Origin: Achromobacter anxifer
GTDB lineage: Bacteria > Pseudomonadota > Gammaproteobacteria > Burkholderiales > Burkholderiaceae_B
Assembly (NCBI RefSeq): GCF_903652925.1
Contig: NZ_CAHLAR010000006.1
Coordinates: forward strand, 310,001-374,000
DNA length: 64,000 bases
Reading direction: 5' to 3'
Part shown: piece by piece, positions 20,385-29,319 of the stretch
Numbering within the stretch: the stretch's first letter is position 1
Layout: each line of letters begins with the position of its first letter
Notes under the pieces: generated by a model
The model's input: only the letters and a program-made list of their open reading frames with translations
What the model was told of the DNA's origin: nothing
Database searches by the model: none
Program-made: the position numbers and the translations under genes

Positions 20385-21977
20385 ATGCCAGACACCAAGA
20401 CCAACGCTGCGGGCGGCCCCTTCGCGCCCTTGCGCCAGTCCGTATTCGCCGTGCTGTGGGCCGCGACGGTGCTGGGCAATGTCGGCAGCTTCATGCGCGA
20501 CGTGGCCAGCTCCTGGCTGGTGACGGACCTGTCGGCCAGTCCCACCGCGGTGGCGCTGATCCAGACGGCCGCGACCCTGCCCATCTTCCTGCTTGCCATT
20601 CCGGCGGGCGTGCTGTCCGACATCCTCGACCGCCGCCGCTTCCTGATCTTCGTGCAGGTGCTGCTGGCCTGCGTCAGCGGCACGCTGCTGTTGTTGTCGC
20701 ATTTTGGCGCGCTGACGGTCGACTACCTGATCGCGCTTACCTTCGTGGGCGGCATCGGCGCGGCGCTGATGGGGCCGACCTGGCAATCCATCGTGCCCGA
20801 GCTGGTGCCGCGCGAGGAGCTCAAGGGCGCGGTCGCGCTGAACTCGCTGGGTATCAACATCGCGCGCGCCATCGGACCCGCCGCCGGCGGCCTGATCCTG
20901 GCCAGCTTCGGCGCGGCGGTCACCTACGGGATGGACGTGCTGAGCTACGTGTTCGTGATCGCCGCCCTGCTCTGGTGGAAGCGTCCCGCAGCCACCGACA
21001 GCACGTTGTCGGAAAACTTCTTCGGCGCGTTCCGCGCGGGCCTGCGCTACACGCGGGCCAGCAAGGAGCTGCACCGCGTGCTGCTGCGCGCCGCCGTCTT
21101 CTTCCTGTTCGCCAGCGCGGTCTGGGCCTTGCTGCCCCTGGTGGCGCGGCAGATGCTGGGAGGCACGGCCGGCTTCTACGGCGTGCTGCTGGGCGCGGTA
21201 GGCGCGGGCGCGATCATCGGCGCCCTGGTCATGCCCAAGCTCAGCGCGCATCTGAGTACGGACGGGTTGGTGCTGCTGGCTTCCCTGGCCAGCGCGGCGG
21301 TCATGGCCGTGCTGGTGTTCGCGCCGCCCAAATGGCTGGCCGTGCTGATGCTGGTGGTGCTGGGCATGGGCTGGATCACAGCGCTCACCACGTTCAACGG
21401 CGTGGCCCAGGCCATCCTGCCCAACTGGGTGCGCGGCCGCGGGCTGGCGGTGTACCTGATGGTCTTCAACGGCGCGATGGCGGCGGGCAGCCTGGGCTGG
21501 GGCCTGGTCGCGCGGGAAATCGGCGTGCCCTATGCGCTGGTAGTGAGCGCCGCGGGTCTGGTCGTGGTGGCCTTGTTGTTCCATCGCGTGCGCCTGCCGG
21601 TCGGCGAGGCGGACCTGCAGGCGTCGAACCACTGGCCCGAGCCATTGTTGGCAGAGCCGGTCGCCAACGACCGCGGCCCGGTGCTGGTGCAGGTCGAGTA
21701 CCGCATCCGCCAGGAAGACCGCCCTGCTTTCCTCGAAGCAATGCAGCGCCTGTCCCAGGAACGCCTGCGCGACGGTGCCTATGCCTGGGGCGTTGTCGAG
21801 CACACCAGCGATCCTCAACGCGTGGTCGAGTGGTTCTTCGTGGAATCCTGGGCCGAGCATTTGCGCCAGCATCATCGGGTGTCGCATGCCGATGCCGATC
21901 TGCAGGCCGACGCGCTGCGCTTTCACATCGGCCCTGACAAGCCCGAAGTGCACCATTTCCTGGCATTGAAACACTGA
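20385..21977 (+). CDS. MFS exporter with C-terminal monooxygenase-like domain
   Basis: 530 aa. Residues about 15-415 form a 12-segment major facilitator of the enterobactin-exporter (MFS_3) type, with the loop DILDRRRFLI after the second segment. The last 95 residues (from about VQVEYRIRQEDRPAF) resemble a dimeric alpha-beta barrel (ABM-like) domain, with no membrane segment. An AGGAG precedes the ATG. The role of the fused domain is unknown; it may bind or modify the exported compound. Confidence 0.82.
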   Translation: MPDTKTNAAGGPFAPLRQSVFAVLWAATVLGNVGSFMRDVASSWLVTDLSASPTAVALIQTAATLPIFLLAIPAGVLSDILDRRRFLIFVQVLLACVSGTLLLLSHFGALTVDYLIALTFVGGIGAALMGPTWQSIVPELVPREELKGAVALNSLGINIARAIGPAAGGLILASFGAAVTYGMDVLSYVFVIAALLWWKRPAATDSTLSENFFGAFRAGLRYTRASKELHRVLLRAAVFFLFASAVWALLPLVARQMLGGTAGFYGVLLGAVGAGAIIGALVMPKLSAHLSTDGLVLLASLASAAVMAVLVFAPPKWLAVLMLVVLGMGWITALTTFNGVAQAILPNWVRGRGLAVYLMVFNGAMAAGSLGWGLVAREIGVPYALVVSAAGLVVVALLFHRVRLPVGEADLQASNHWPEPLLAEPVANDRGPVLVQVEYRIRQEDRPAFLEAMQRLSQERLRDGAYAWGVVEHTSDPQRVVEWFFVESWAEHLRQHHRVSHADADLQADALRFHIGPDKPEVHHFLALKH

Positions 21978-21999
21978 CCATTTGCATCGGGAGCGAACC

Positions 22000-22317
22000 A
22001 TGAACGCCAACAACCCTGCCGCCGCGATCAGCGACAACCCGGCCAAGCACCGCTTCGAATACGCATCGCAAGGCCATCGGGCGATTGCGGCCTACACCCT
22101 GGAAGGCGACGTCATTACCTTCACCCATACCCTGGTGCCCGAGGAACTCCAGGGCCAGGGCGTGGCGAAGCAGCTGGTGCTGGCGGGGCTGGCCAGCGCG
22201 CGCGAGCGCGGCTTGAAGGTGGTGCCGCGCTGCCCGGTGTTTGAAGCCTATATGCGCAAGCATCCAGAAACGCATGACCTGCTGGCCGCGGAAGGCCGCG
22301 ATTTGCTTGACCTGTGA
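22000..22317 (+). CDS. Small GNAT-like N-acetyltransferase (YjdJ type)
   Basis: 105-aa single-domain protein of the minimal GNAT group. The CoA-binding beta-bulge region is LVPEELQGQGVAKQLVLAGL and the conserved tail is VVPRCPVFEAYMRKHPE. The ATG at 22000 follows a GGGAG Shine-Dalgarno; an upstream in-frame ATG at 21982 lacks one. The acceptor is unknown. Confidence 0.85.
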   Translation: MNANNPAAAISDNPAKHRFEYASQGHRAIAAYTLEGDVITFTHTLVPEELQGQGVAKQLVLAGLASARERGLKVVPRCPVFEAYMRKHPETHDLLAAEGRDLLDL

Positions 22318-22353
22318 ACAAGCAGGCCTGATTCCATCCCCCTGAGGCTTCCC

Positions 22354-23058
22354 ATGATCGAGCGCCGTCCTCTTGCAAGCCTGGGCCATGCCCGCCGCGG
22401 CTGGCTCGACGTGAAGCACCATTTTTCGTTCGCGAGTTACCAGGATCGCGCACGCATGGGCTGGGGCGCGCTGCGCGCCTGGAATGACGAAACGATCGCG
22501 CCGGGCTCGGGCTTTCCGCCCCTGCTGCACCGGGACGTGGAGATCATTACCTGTGTCCGCAAAGGCGCATTGACCCACGAAGACGATCTCGGAAACCGGG
22601 GGCGCACGAGCGCGGGCGAGGTGCAGGTCATGAGCGCCGGCAGCGGCGTGACGCATGCCGAGTTCAACCTGGAGGGCGGCCCCGCGCACGTCTTCCAGAT
22701 CTGGATCGATCCAGACCGCCGCGGCGCGCCGCCGAGCTGGGGCAGGAAGTCCTTCACCCAGGAAGCCTGCAAGGGACGCTTCATCGCCCTGGCCAGCGGC
22801 ATCGACGGCGACGAGGACGCCCTGCCCATCCGCAGCGACGCGCGGGTGCTGGCCGTCGCGCTCAAGGCCGGCGAAGCCGCCACCTATCGCTTCGCGGACG
22901 GCGCGCGCCGCGGCTATCTGGTGGCGGCCAAGGGAAGACTGCAAGTCAACGGCGTGGAGATCGGCCTTGGTGACGGCGCCGCCATCCACGACGAAACCGA
23001 CGTGTGCCTCATGGCCTTGGACGACGCCGAAGTCCTCCTGGCCGATACGCACGCGTGA
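22354..23058 (+). CDS. Pirin family protein
   Basis: 234-aa bicupin of the YhaK/pirin group. The metal-binding histidines are visible in PPLLHRDVEIITCV, LTHEDDLGN and GSGVTHAEFN. Some members are quercetin dioxygenases and others act as redox sensors; the sequence does not decide. Closely spaced within the gene row running from 19599 to 25842. Confidence 0.88.
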   Translation: MIERRPLASLGHARRGWLDVKHHFSFASYQDRARMGWGALRAWNDETIAPGSGFPPLLHRDVEIITCVRKGALTHEDDLGNRGRTSAGEVQVMSAGSGVTHAEFNLEGGPAHVFQIWIDPDRRGAPPSWGRKSFTQEACKGRFIALASGIDGDEDALPIRSDARVLAVALKAGEAATYRFADGARRGYLVAAKGRLQVNGVEIGLGDGAAIHDETDVCLMALDDAEVLLADTHA

Positions 23059-23099
23059 GCGGCATCCATACCCTATCCATCGACACAACGAGGACGCAC

Positions 23100-23360
23100 A
23101 TGAAGATCTATCTGCTATCCCTGGGCGCCGGGCTGCTGGTCGGCGTGGTCTACAGCCTGCTGCAGGTCCGTTCACCCGCTCCGCCCCTGGTGGCGCTCAT
23201 CGGCTTGCTGGGCATATTGGTTGGCGAGCAGGTCATTCCCGTGGGCAAGCAACTGCTCAAGGGCACCGCCTTCGTCGCCGCCTGCGACAAGGAAAAAGCC
23301 GTAGCCCACGTGTTCGGACAATTGCCTGGCCGCCAGGCCCAGGACAAAGAACAAAGCTGA
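23100..23360 (+). CDS. XapX domain (DUF1427) membrane protein
   Basis: 86 aa with two hydrophobic segments (LSLGAGLLVGVVYSLLQVRS and LVALIGLLGILVGEQVIP), matching the XapX family of unknown function. A soluble tail of about 30 residues follows. These proteins are often found beside hydrolase and pirin genes as here. Confidence 0.82.
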   Translation: MKIYLLSLGAGLLVGVVYSLLQVRSPAPPLVALIGLLGILVGEQVIPVGKQLLKGTAFVAACDKEKAVAHVFGQLPGRQAQDKEQS

Positions 23361-23389
23361 ACCCGTCCCTGCACCCAAGGAGATCTCGT

Positions 23390-25375
23390 ATGCCTACACG
23401 CCGCGACCTCATCGGTGTAGCTTCCGCCCTGGCCCTCAACGGCATGTTGGGGCGCCACGCCATCGCCAGTTCATCAGGAGTTTCCGCCATGTCCAATGCA
23501 ACACCGGATGTCATCTTCCATAATGGCCGCATCACCACGCTGGATCGCGCCAGGCCGCAGGCCAGCGCGGTCGCGATCAAGGACGGCAGGTTCGTGGCCG
23601 TCGGCACCGATGCCGAAGTCATGCCGCTGGCCGGCGCCGGCACCCGGGTCGTCGACCTGAAGCGCCGCGCGGCCTTGCCGGGCCTGTACGACAACCACAC
23701 CCACGTGGTGCGCGGCGGCCTGAACTACAACATGGAGCTGCGCTGGGACGGCGTGCGTACGCTGGCGGACGCCATGGCCATGCTGAAGCGCCAGGTCGCC
23801 ATCACGCCCGCGCCGCAATGGGTGCGCGTGGTGGGCGGCTTCACCGAGCACCAGTTCGCCGAGAAGCGCCTGCCCACGATCGAGGAGATCAACGCCATCG
23901 CGCCAGACACGCCGGTGTTCCTCCTGCACCTGTACGACCGCGCGCTGCTCAACGGCGCGGCCCTGCGCGCGGTGGGCTATACCAAGACCACGCCCAACCC
24001 TCCGGGCGGCGAGATCATGCGCGACGCGCAAGGCAACCCGACCGGGCTGCTGCTGGCCAAGCCCAACGCGACCATCCTGTACGCCACGCTGGCCAAGGGT
24101 CCCAAGCTGCCATTCGACTATCAAGTCAATTCCACTCGCCACTTCATGCGCGAGCTGAACCGGCTGGGCGTGACAGGCGTGATCGACGCGGGCGGCGGCT
24201 TCCAGAACTATCCGGACGACTATGCCGTCATCCAGAAGCTGGCGGACGACAACCAGATGACGGTGCGGCTGGCCTACAACCTCTTCACGCAGAAGCCCAA
24301 GCAGGAAAAGGAAGACTTCCTCAACTGGACCTCCAGCGTGAAGTACAAGCAGGGCACGGATTACTTCCGCCACAACGGCGCCGGCGAAATGCTGGTGTTC
24401 TCGGCCGCCGACTTCGAGGACTTCCGCGTCGAGCGTCCGGACATGCCGCCGGAGATGGAAGGCGAGCTGGAGGAAGTGGTGCGTGTGCTGGTGCAGAACA
24501 AGTGGCCGTGGCGCTTGCACGCCACCTATGACGAGACCATTTCGCGCGCGCTGGACGTGTTCGAGAAAGTGCATCGCGACACGCCGCTGACCGGGCTGAA
24601 CTGGTTCTTCGACCACGCCGAAACCATTTCCGACAAGTCCATCGACCGCATCGCCGCGCTGGGCGGCGGCATCGCCGTGCAACACCGCATGGCCTACCAG
24701 GGCGAATACTTCATCGAACGCTACGGCGCCAAGGCCGCCGAAGCCACCCCGCCCGTGGCCAAGATCCTGCAACGTGGCGTGAAGGTGTCGGCCGGCACCG
24801 ACGCGACCCGCGTCGCTTCCTACAACCCCTGGGTGTCCCTGTCCTGGATGGTCACCGGCAAGACCGTGGGCGGCACCCGCCTCTATCCGGCGCGCAACTG
24901 CCTGGACCGCGAGACCGCGCTGCGCATGTGGACCGAGAACGTGGCCTGGTTCTCCAACGAGGAAGGCAAGCGAGGCCGTATCGAACCCGGCCAGCTGGCC
25001 GACTTCATCGTGCCGGACAAGGATTACTTCAGCTGCGCGGAGGACGACATCTCGTTCCTCACCTCGGACCTGACCGTGGTCGGCGGCCGCGTGGTCTACG
25101 GCGCGGGCGAATTCGGGCCGCTGGACGACAACCCGTTGCCGCCCGCGATGCCCGACTGGTCGCCCACCCGGTTGTTCGGCGGCTATGCGGCCTGGGGCGA
25201 TCCGGACGGCGCCGGCCGCAACTCGCTGGGCTACCGCAACATGGCGGCCTGCGCTTGCGCCAGCTCTTGCGGTCTGCATGGGCATGACCATGCCCGCGCC
25301 TGGGCGTCGAACGCGCCTAGCTCGGACCTGCAGGGCTTCTTCGGCGCGCTGGGCTGCTCCTGCTGGGCCGTCTGA
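23390..25375 (+). CDS. Tat-exported amidohydrolase (YtcJ-like)
   Basis: 661 aa. The N-terminus PTRRDLIGVASALALNG is a twin-arginine signal, so the enzyme is likely periplasmic. The amidohydrolase_3 metal sites are visible: HxH in DNHTHVV, a His in FFDHAE and the Asp in GTDATRV. The ATG at 23390 has an AAGGAG Shine-Dalgarno. The C-terminus beyond the fold carries a Cys/His-rich tail (ACACASSCGLHGHDH and CSCWAV) not expected in the core family. The substrate is unknown. Confidence 0.85.
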   Translation: MPTRRDLIGVASALALNGMLGRHAIASSSGVSAMSNATPDVIFHNGRITTLDRARPQASAVAIKDGRFVAVGTDAEVMPLAGAGTRVVDLKRRAALPGLYDNHTHVVRGGLNYNMELRWDGVRTLADAMAMLKRQVAITPAPQWVRVVGGFTEHQFAEKRLPTIEEINAIAPDTPVFLLHLYDRALLNGAALRAVGYTKTTPNPPGGEIMRDAQGNPTGLLLAKPNATILYATLAKGPKLPFDYQVNSTRHFMRELNRLGVTGVIDAGGGFQNYPDDYAVIQKLADDNQMTVRLAYNLFTQKPKQEKEDFLNWTSSVKYKQGTDYFRHNGAGEMLVFSAADFEDFRVERPDMPPEMEGELEEVVRVLVQNKWPWRLHATYDETISRALDVFEKVHRDTPLTGLNWFFDHAETISDKSIDRIAALGGGIAVQHRMAYQGEYFIERYGAKAAEATPPVAKILQRGVKVSAGTDATRVASYNPWVSLSWMVTGKTVGGTRLYPARNCLDRETALRMWTENVAWFSNEEGKRGRIEPGQLADFIVPDKDYFSCAEDDISFLTSDLTVVGGRVVYGAGEFGPLDDNPLPPAMPDWSPTRLFGGYAAWGDPDGAGRNSLGYRNMAACACASSCGLHGHDHARAWASNAPSSDLQGFFGALGCSCWAV

Positions 25376-25386
25376 GGAGACCCGCC

Positions 25387-25842
25387 ATGAGCACACCCAT
25401 GCAATGGGAACGGCGGCTGGCCGACGTGGCCCGCCCGCTGTTCGGCGCTGCCGCGGTCCGCTTCCTGGCCTACCTGGGCCTGTGCGCGGCCTACATCCAG
25501 GGCGGGTTGGTGAAGCTCACCGACTTTGCCGGCGCGCAGCAGGAGATGGCGCACTTCGGCTTGGCGCCTGAGCCCGTGTTCGCCGTGCTGGTGATCGCGC
25601 TGGAACTGGTGGCGTCCCTGATGATCTTGACGGGCCGGCTGCGATGGCTGGGCGCGCTGGCGCTGGCCGCCTTCACGCTGCTGGCGACCGGCATCGCGCT
25701 GCGCTACTGGGAGATGCCGATGGGGCAGGAACGGTTCATGGCGGCGAACTCGTTCTACGAGCATCTGGGCCTGGCGGGCGGATTCCTGCTGGTGGCGTGG
25801 CTGGACCTGCAGGAAGCGAAGCCCCGGCGCGCGGCAGGCTGA
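25387..25842 (+). CDS. DoxX family membrane protein
   Basis: 151 aa with four predicted membrane segments and the DoxX-type first helix (GLCAAYIQGGLVKLTDF). DoxX-like proteins often partner periplasmic redox enzymes. It lies 11 bp after the amidohydrolase, so the pair may work together at the inner membrane. GAGGAGA precedes the ATG. Confidence 0.88.
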   Translation: MSTPMQWERRLADVARPLFGAAAVRFLAYLGLCAAYIQGGLVKLTDFAGAQQEMAHFGLAPEPVFAVLVIALELVASLMILTGRLRWLGALALAAFTLLATGIALRYWEMPMGQERFMAANSFYEHLGLAGGFLLVAWLDLQEAKPRRAAG

Positions 25843-25882
25843 ACGGGGTCCGCTGCCGGCAAGCGTCATGGCAATGACGGTG

Positions 25883-25942
25883 GCAACTGTAGCGGCGACT
25901 GTAGCGGCGACTGTAGCGGCAACTATGGGCGCAACTACGGCG
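25883..25942. repeat. Five tandem 12-bp imperfect repeats
   Basis: Units of the type GCGACTGTAGCG repeat five times. Units 1-3 are nearly identical and 4-5 are diverged. They run between the DoxX gene and the next LysR gene, overlapping its last codons. The 12-nt length is in phase with codons. Confidence 0.85.
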
Positions 25943-26858
25943 CCGCCGCCGCGTCCGGCGGCGCTCCGCAGACCTGCTTGATGGTCTGCCGCAGCCAGCG
26001 GTGCGCGGGGTCGCTGTCCAGCCGCGGCGGCCAGGCCTGCACCACGGTGACCGGGCGCATGGGCACCGGCACTTCGAACGCGCTCAGTTTCAGGCCCAGG
26101 CGTTCGACGCCAGGCATCAGGTTCTGCGGCATGGACGGCAGCACCAGGTCGGAATCGGCCAGCGCAAAGATCGCGGCATGGAAGGTGGGCGTGATCAGCG
26201 TGACGTGGCGCGCCAGCCCGAGTTCTTCCAGGGTGTCGTCCAGCGGACCGCGCGCGCGTCCCCGGCGCGAGACGCTGACGTGGTCGTAGGCGCAGAAGCG
26301 CTGCGGGGTGATGGGCGCCTTGAAGATCGGGTGCTCCTTGCGCGCCAGTCCGCAGAACGCGGTGGTGAACAGGGTCTGCACCTTGATGTCGGCGCCGAAC
26401 TTCTGGGATGAGCCTATGTAGAGGTCGGCATCGCCGCTGAGCGCGTCGGCGTCGTGATTGCCTTCGGAGACGAAGCGCAGCACGGCGCGGGGCGCGTAGC
26501 GGCGCAGGTGCTCGCGCAGCCGGCCGCCGTAGCCGCCCGCGAAAACGTCGTTGGCGCGCAGGGTGAAGACGCGGGTCAGGGTCGCAAGGTTGACGTCTTC
26601 GCCGAAGGCGGTGAAGACGGCCTGCGCCTGTTCGATCACGTGACGCACCTGCGCGTGCAGGGCCAGCGCCCGGGGCGTGGGCGCCAGGCCGCGGCCGGAG
26701 CGCACCAGAACAGGGTCGCCGACGGCTTCCCGGATGCGCGCCAGGCTGCGGCTCATGGCGGGAGTGCTCAGGTTCAGCCGGCGGGCCGCGCCGACGACGC
26801 TGCCTTCCTGGATCAACACGTCCAGGGTCAATAGCAGATTCAGGTCTAGCGGTTTCAT
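25935..26858 (-). CDS. LysR family transcriptional regulator
   Basis: 307-aa LysR protein of the NodD/PcpR-like branch (MKPLDLNLLLTLDVLIQEGS). The helix-turn-helix is GSVVGAARRLNLSTPAMSRS. The start at 26858 is preferred to an ATG four codons earlier because MKPLDLNLL is the usual N-terminus. The gene ends in a poly-Ala/Pro stretch abutting the 12-bp repeats. It is divergent from the VOC protein gene and may regulate it. Confidence 0.9.
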   Translation of the reverse strand: MKPLDLNLLLTLDVLIQEGSVVGAARRLNLSTPAMSRSLARIREAVGDPVLVRSGRGLAPTPRALALHAQVRHVIEQAQAVFTAFGEDVNLATLTRVFTLRANDVFAGGYGGRLREHLRRYAPRAVLRFVSEGNHDADALSGDADLYIGSSQKFGADIKVQTLFTTAFCGLARKEHPIFKAPITPQRFCAYDHVSVSRRGRARGPLDDTLEELGLARHVTLITPTFHAAIFALADSDLVLPSMPQNLMPGVERLGLKLSAFEVPVPMRPVTVVQAWPPRLDSDPAHRWLRQTIKQVCGAPPDAAAAP

Positions 26859-27023
26859 CTGGCCAAGCATAGCGCGGCGGGCGCGTCGGGCAGGCGTTAC
26901 AGGGTTGCGTCTGGCGCACTTCTGGATTGCGCGTTACGGCATTCCCCGGCGCCCCGTCCGGGAACAACATTCGAGCCGTGGCTGCGCGTGGGCGCAGGCC
27001 GTATGAGAACCGAGGAGAGACAA

Positions 27024-27506
27024 ATGGCGCTGGAAGTTCTGGAACTGCATCATCACGCCGTGCGCATGCCGCTGGACAAGGTCGCGGCCATGGGCGCGTT
27101 CTACGGAGACGTGCTGGGACTGGATACGGACCGTGGCCGCTGGGAGATTCCGGGCATCGCCGGGTACTTCCTGGACATGGGCAACGACTGCCAGATCCAC
27201 CTGCTGGGCAGCGACGGCCCGTCACCCTATTCCCAAGGCCCGGGCTGCGACCCTGTGGAAAACCACGTGGCGCTGGCCGTGCGCGATATCGCGGCGGCCG
27301 AGACCGAACTGCAGCGTCTTGCAGTGGATTATTGGAAGCTGGAAAACGTGGCCGCGCCCGATCTCATGCAGCTGTTCCTGCGCGATCCTGTGGGCAACCT
27401 GATTGAGCTGCACCAGATCGGCCGCTGCCGCTGCAAGCGCAGCGACCGCGTGTTCGCCGATACGAAGGCCGCGCAAGGCGCCGCGCCCACGCAGGGCCGG
27501 GGCTGA
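27024..27506 (+). CDS. VOC family (glyoxalase/dioxygenase-like) protein
   Basis: 160-aa protein with one VOC module of two beta-alpha-beta-beta-beta units. Candidate metal ligands are the His of LHHHAVRM and the Glu in GNLIELHQIG. The C-terminal tail (CRCKRSDR onward) is polar. GAGGAGA precedes the ATG. Only 18 bp separate it from the flavin reductase gene, so they likely form an operon that may be controlled by the divergent LysR. Confidence 0.85.
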   Translation: MALEVLELHHHAVRMPLDKVAAMGAFYGDVLGLDTDRGRWEIPGIAGYFLDMGNDCQIHLLGSDGPSPYSQGPGCDPVENHVALAVRDIAAAETELQRLAVDYWKLENVAAPDLMQLFLRDPVGNLIELHQIGRCRCKRSDRVFADTKAAQGAAPTQGRG

Positions 27507-27524
27507 GGGGCCTGGGGACAAGTC

Positions 27525-28199
27525 ATGTTCATCGATCTGAACGACCTGGCAGGCCCGGCCCGCTACAAGCTGCTGACCGCGGCGATCGTGCCGCGGCCCA
27601 TCGCCTGGATCGTGTCGCGCGACGCCGCCGGGACGACGAACGTGGCGCCGTTCTCGTTCTTCAACCTGATGTCCGGCGATCCGGCGTTGATCTGCGTCGG
27701 CATCGGCGTGCGTGGCGACGCGCCCAAGGACACCGCGCGCAATATCGCCGAACGCGGCGAGTTCACCGTAAGCCTGGTGTCCGCCCCGCAGGCCGGCCGG
27801 ATGAACGTGACGGCGGTGGATTTTCCGGCGGGCGTGGACGAGTCCCTGGAGGCCGGCCTGGAGCTGGCGCCGTCGCGGCGCATCGAGGTGCCCTGGGTGG
27901 CGCAGTCACCCGTGGCATTCGAGTGCCGCGTGCATGAACTGATGCGCATCGACCGCCGCAGCCTGATCGTGGCGCAGGTGGCGGCCATGCATGTGCGCGA
28001 CGACGTGGTGGCGGACCGGGAGCATCTGTATCTGGATGGCCCCGCGATGGACCTGCTGGCGCGCCTGCATAACCCAGGCTGGTATTGCCGGCCGCAGGCG
28101 GCCTTTCAGATGCCTCAGCTGACGCTGGCGCAGTGGGAGGCAATGAAGCTGTCCGGCGAGGCCGAGCGGTATCTGGAGCAAGGCGCCGCAGCGCGCTGA
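27525..28199 (+). CDS. Flavin reductase-like FMN-binding split-barrel protein
   Basis: 224-aa flavoprotein of the flavin reductase-like group (YKLLTAAIVPRPIAWIVSRD and NVAPFSFFNLMSGDP are diagnostic). Such proteins reduce FMN for a partner oxygenase or act as oxidoreductases themselves. No monooxygenase lies beside it; the VOC protein is its only operon neighbour. Confidence 0.87.
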   Translation: MFIDLNDLAGPARYKLLTAAIVPRPIAWIVSRDAAGTTNVAPFSFFNLMSGDPALICVGIGVRGDAPKDTARNIAERGEFTVSLVSAPQAGRMNVTAVDFPAGVDESLEAGLELAPSRRIEVPWVAQSPVAFECRVHELMRIDRRSLIVAQVAAMHVRDDVVADREHLYLDGPAMDLLARLHNPGWYCRPQAAFQMPQLTLAQWEAMKLSGEAERYLEQGAAAR

Positions 28200-28215
28200 T
28201 GGAACAGGCGCGAAG

Positions 28216-29148
28216 TCACCGCCCCGCCCGCGCCTTCAGATCCCCCATCTCTTCCTGCATCAGCTGGTGCGCATAGCGTGAAAACACGCTGACCAGCCGC
28301 GTGCGCGTGTGGTACGGCGGATAAAGCAGCGCCACCGTCACCGGCACGGCGGGGCTGAAGGGGCGGATCTCGACGTTGTGCGCGGCGTATTCCTCGCGCG
28401 CGGCCAGCGGGTTGATGAGCGCCACGCCCAATCCTGCGCCGACCAGGGCGCAGATGGACGAGCCCAGGCCGGCTTCGGCCACGGTCTGGCGTTCGACCTT
28501 GGCTGTCTTGAATATCGTGTCGATCTTTTCGCGCAGCGCCGTGCCGCTGGTGAAGGCGACGAACGGCTCGCCGGCGAAGTCGGCGGGCTTGAGCTTCTTC
28601 AGCCTGGCCAGGCGATGGCCCTTGGGCACCACCGCCACGCAGCTCATGGTCAGCACCGGTTCGACCTGGATGCCGGGGGCGTCGCCGGACAGCATCGCCA
28701 GGCCGGTGTCGCAGAACCCCGAGCTGATCCACTGGTGCACCGTGCTGGCGTTGCCGGAATGGATGGACACCATCACATCCGGGTATTCGGTCTTGAAGGC
28801 GGCGACGATGCGCGCCAGCAGGCCGCCCGCCAGCCGCGGCATGGCGGCCACGCTCAGGCGGCTGGCGCTGAACGAGCGGATGCTGGCCGCGGCCGATTCC
28901 AGGCCGGCCAGGCCGATGAAGGTTTTTTCCACTTCCTGGAAGAAGCGCGAACCGTCCTGCGTCGGCGTCAGGCGGCTGCCGTTGCGATCGAACAAGGCGA
29001 ACTGGGTAATGGCTTCCAATTGCGCAATTAAGCGGCTAACGTGCGGCTGCGAGGTGTGCACGCGGCGTGCTGCGGCGGTCATCGAGCCGGTCATCATGAC
29101 GGCGCGGAACGCCTCGATGTGCCTCAGGCCCATCCGTGGAATGGCCAT
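28216..29148 (-). CDS. LysR family transcriptional regulator
   Basis: 310-aa LysR protein of the NocR/OccR-like branch (GLRHIEAFRAVMMTGSMTAA). The helix-turn-helix lies at about 18-45 and the effector domain follows. It is divergent from the amino-acid ABC operon beginning at 29320, and regulators of this branch commonly respond to amino acids, so it probably controls that operon. Confidence 0.9.
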   Translation of the reverse strand: MAIPRMGLRHIEAFRAVMMTGSMTAAARRVHTSQPHVSRLIAQLEAITQFALFDRNGSRLTPTQDGSRFFQEVEKTFIGLAGLESAAASIRSFSASRLSVAAMPRLAGGLLARIVAAFKTEYPDVMVSIHSGNASTVHQWISSGFCDTGLAMLSGDAPGIQVEPVLTMSCVAVVPKGHRLARLKKLKPADFAGEPFVAFTSGTALREKIDTIFKTAKVERQTVAEAGLGSSICALVGAGLGVALINPLAAREEYAAHNVEIRPFSPAVPVTVALLYPPYHTRTRLVSVFSRYAHQLMQEEMGDLKARAGR

Positions 29149-29157
29149 GTCAAATCC

Positions 29158-29171
29158 GTATAGAGGAATAC
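29158..29171. promoter_or_regulatory. Candidate LysR box
   Basis: GTAT-N6-ATAC dyad in the 171-bp interval between the LysR gene and the binding-protein gene. It is close to the regulator start and has the general form of a LysR recognition site. Confidence 0.35.
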
Positions 29172-29319
29172 TTGATTGGAACTGGATAAAACCATACCGC
29201 TAGTTGATACTTTTTGCCAGCCGCGGGGCTCATCGCGGGACGCGGCGGTTGCCGGCCAGACCGGCACCGTTGATCGTGAACATAAGCATGCGCCGCAAGA
29301 ACGGCGCCAAGGGAATCAG

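Noticed and set aside
25231-27225. A 664-residue minus-strand open frame containing VAAT repeats
   Set aside because: It is antisense to the amidohydrolase and DoxX genes and out of frame with the LysR gene; its Arg/Pro/Ala-rich translation is typical of GC-rich shadow frames.
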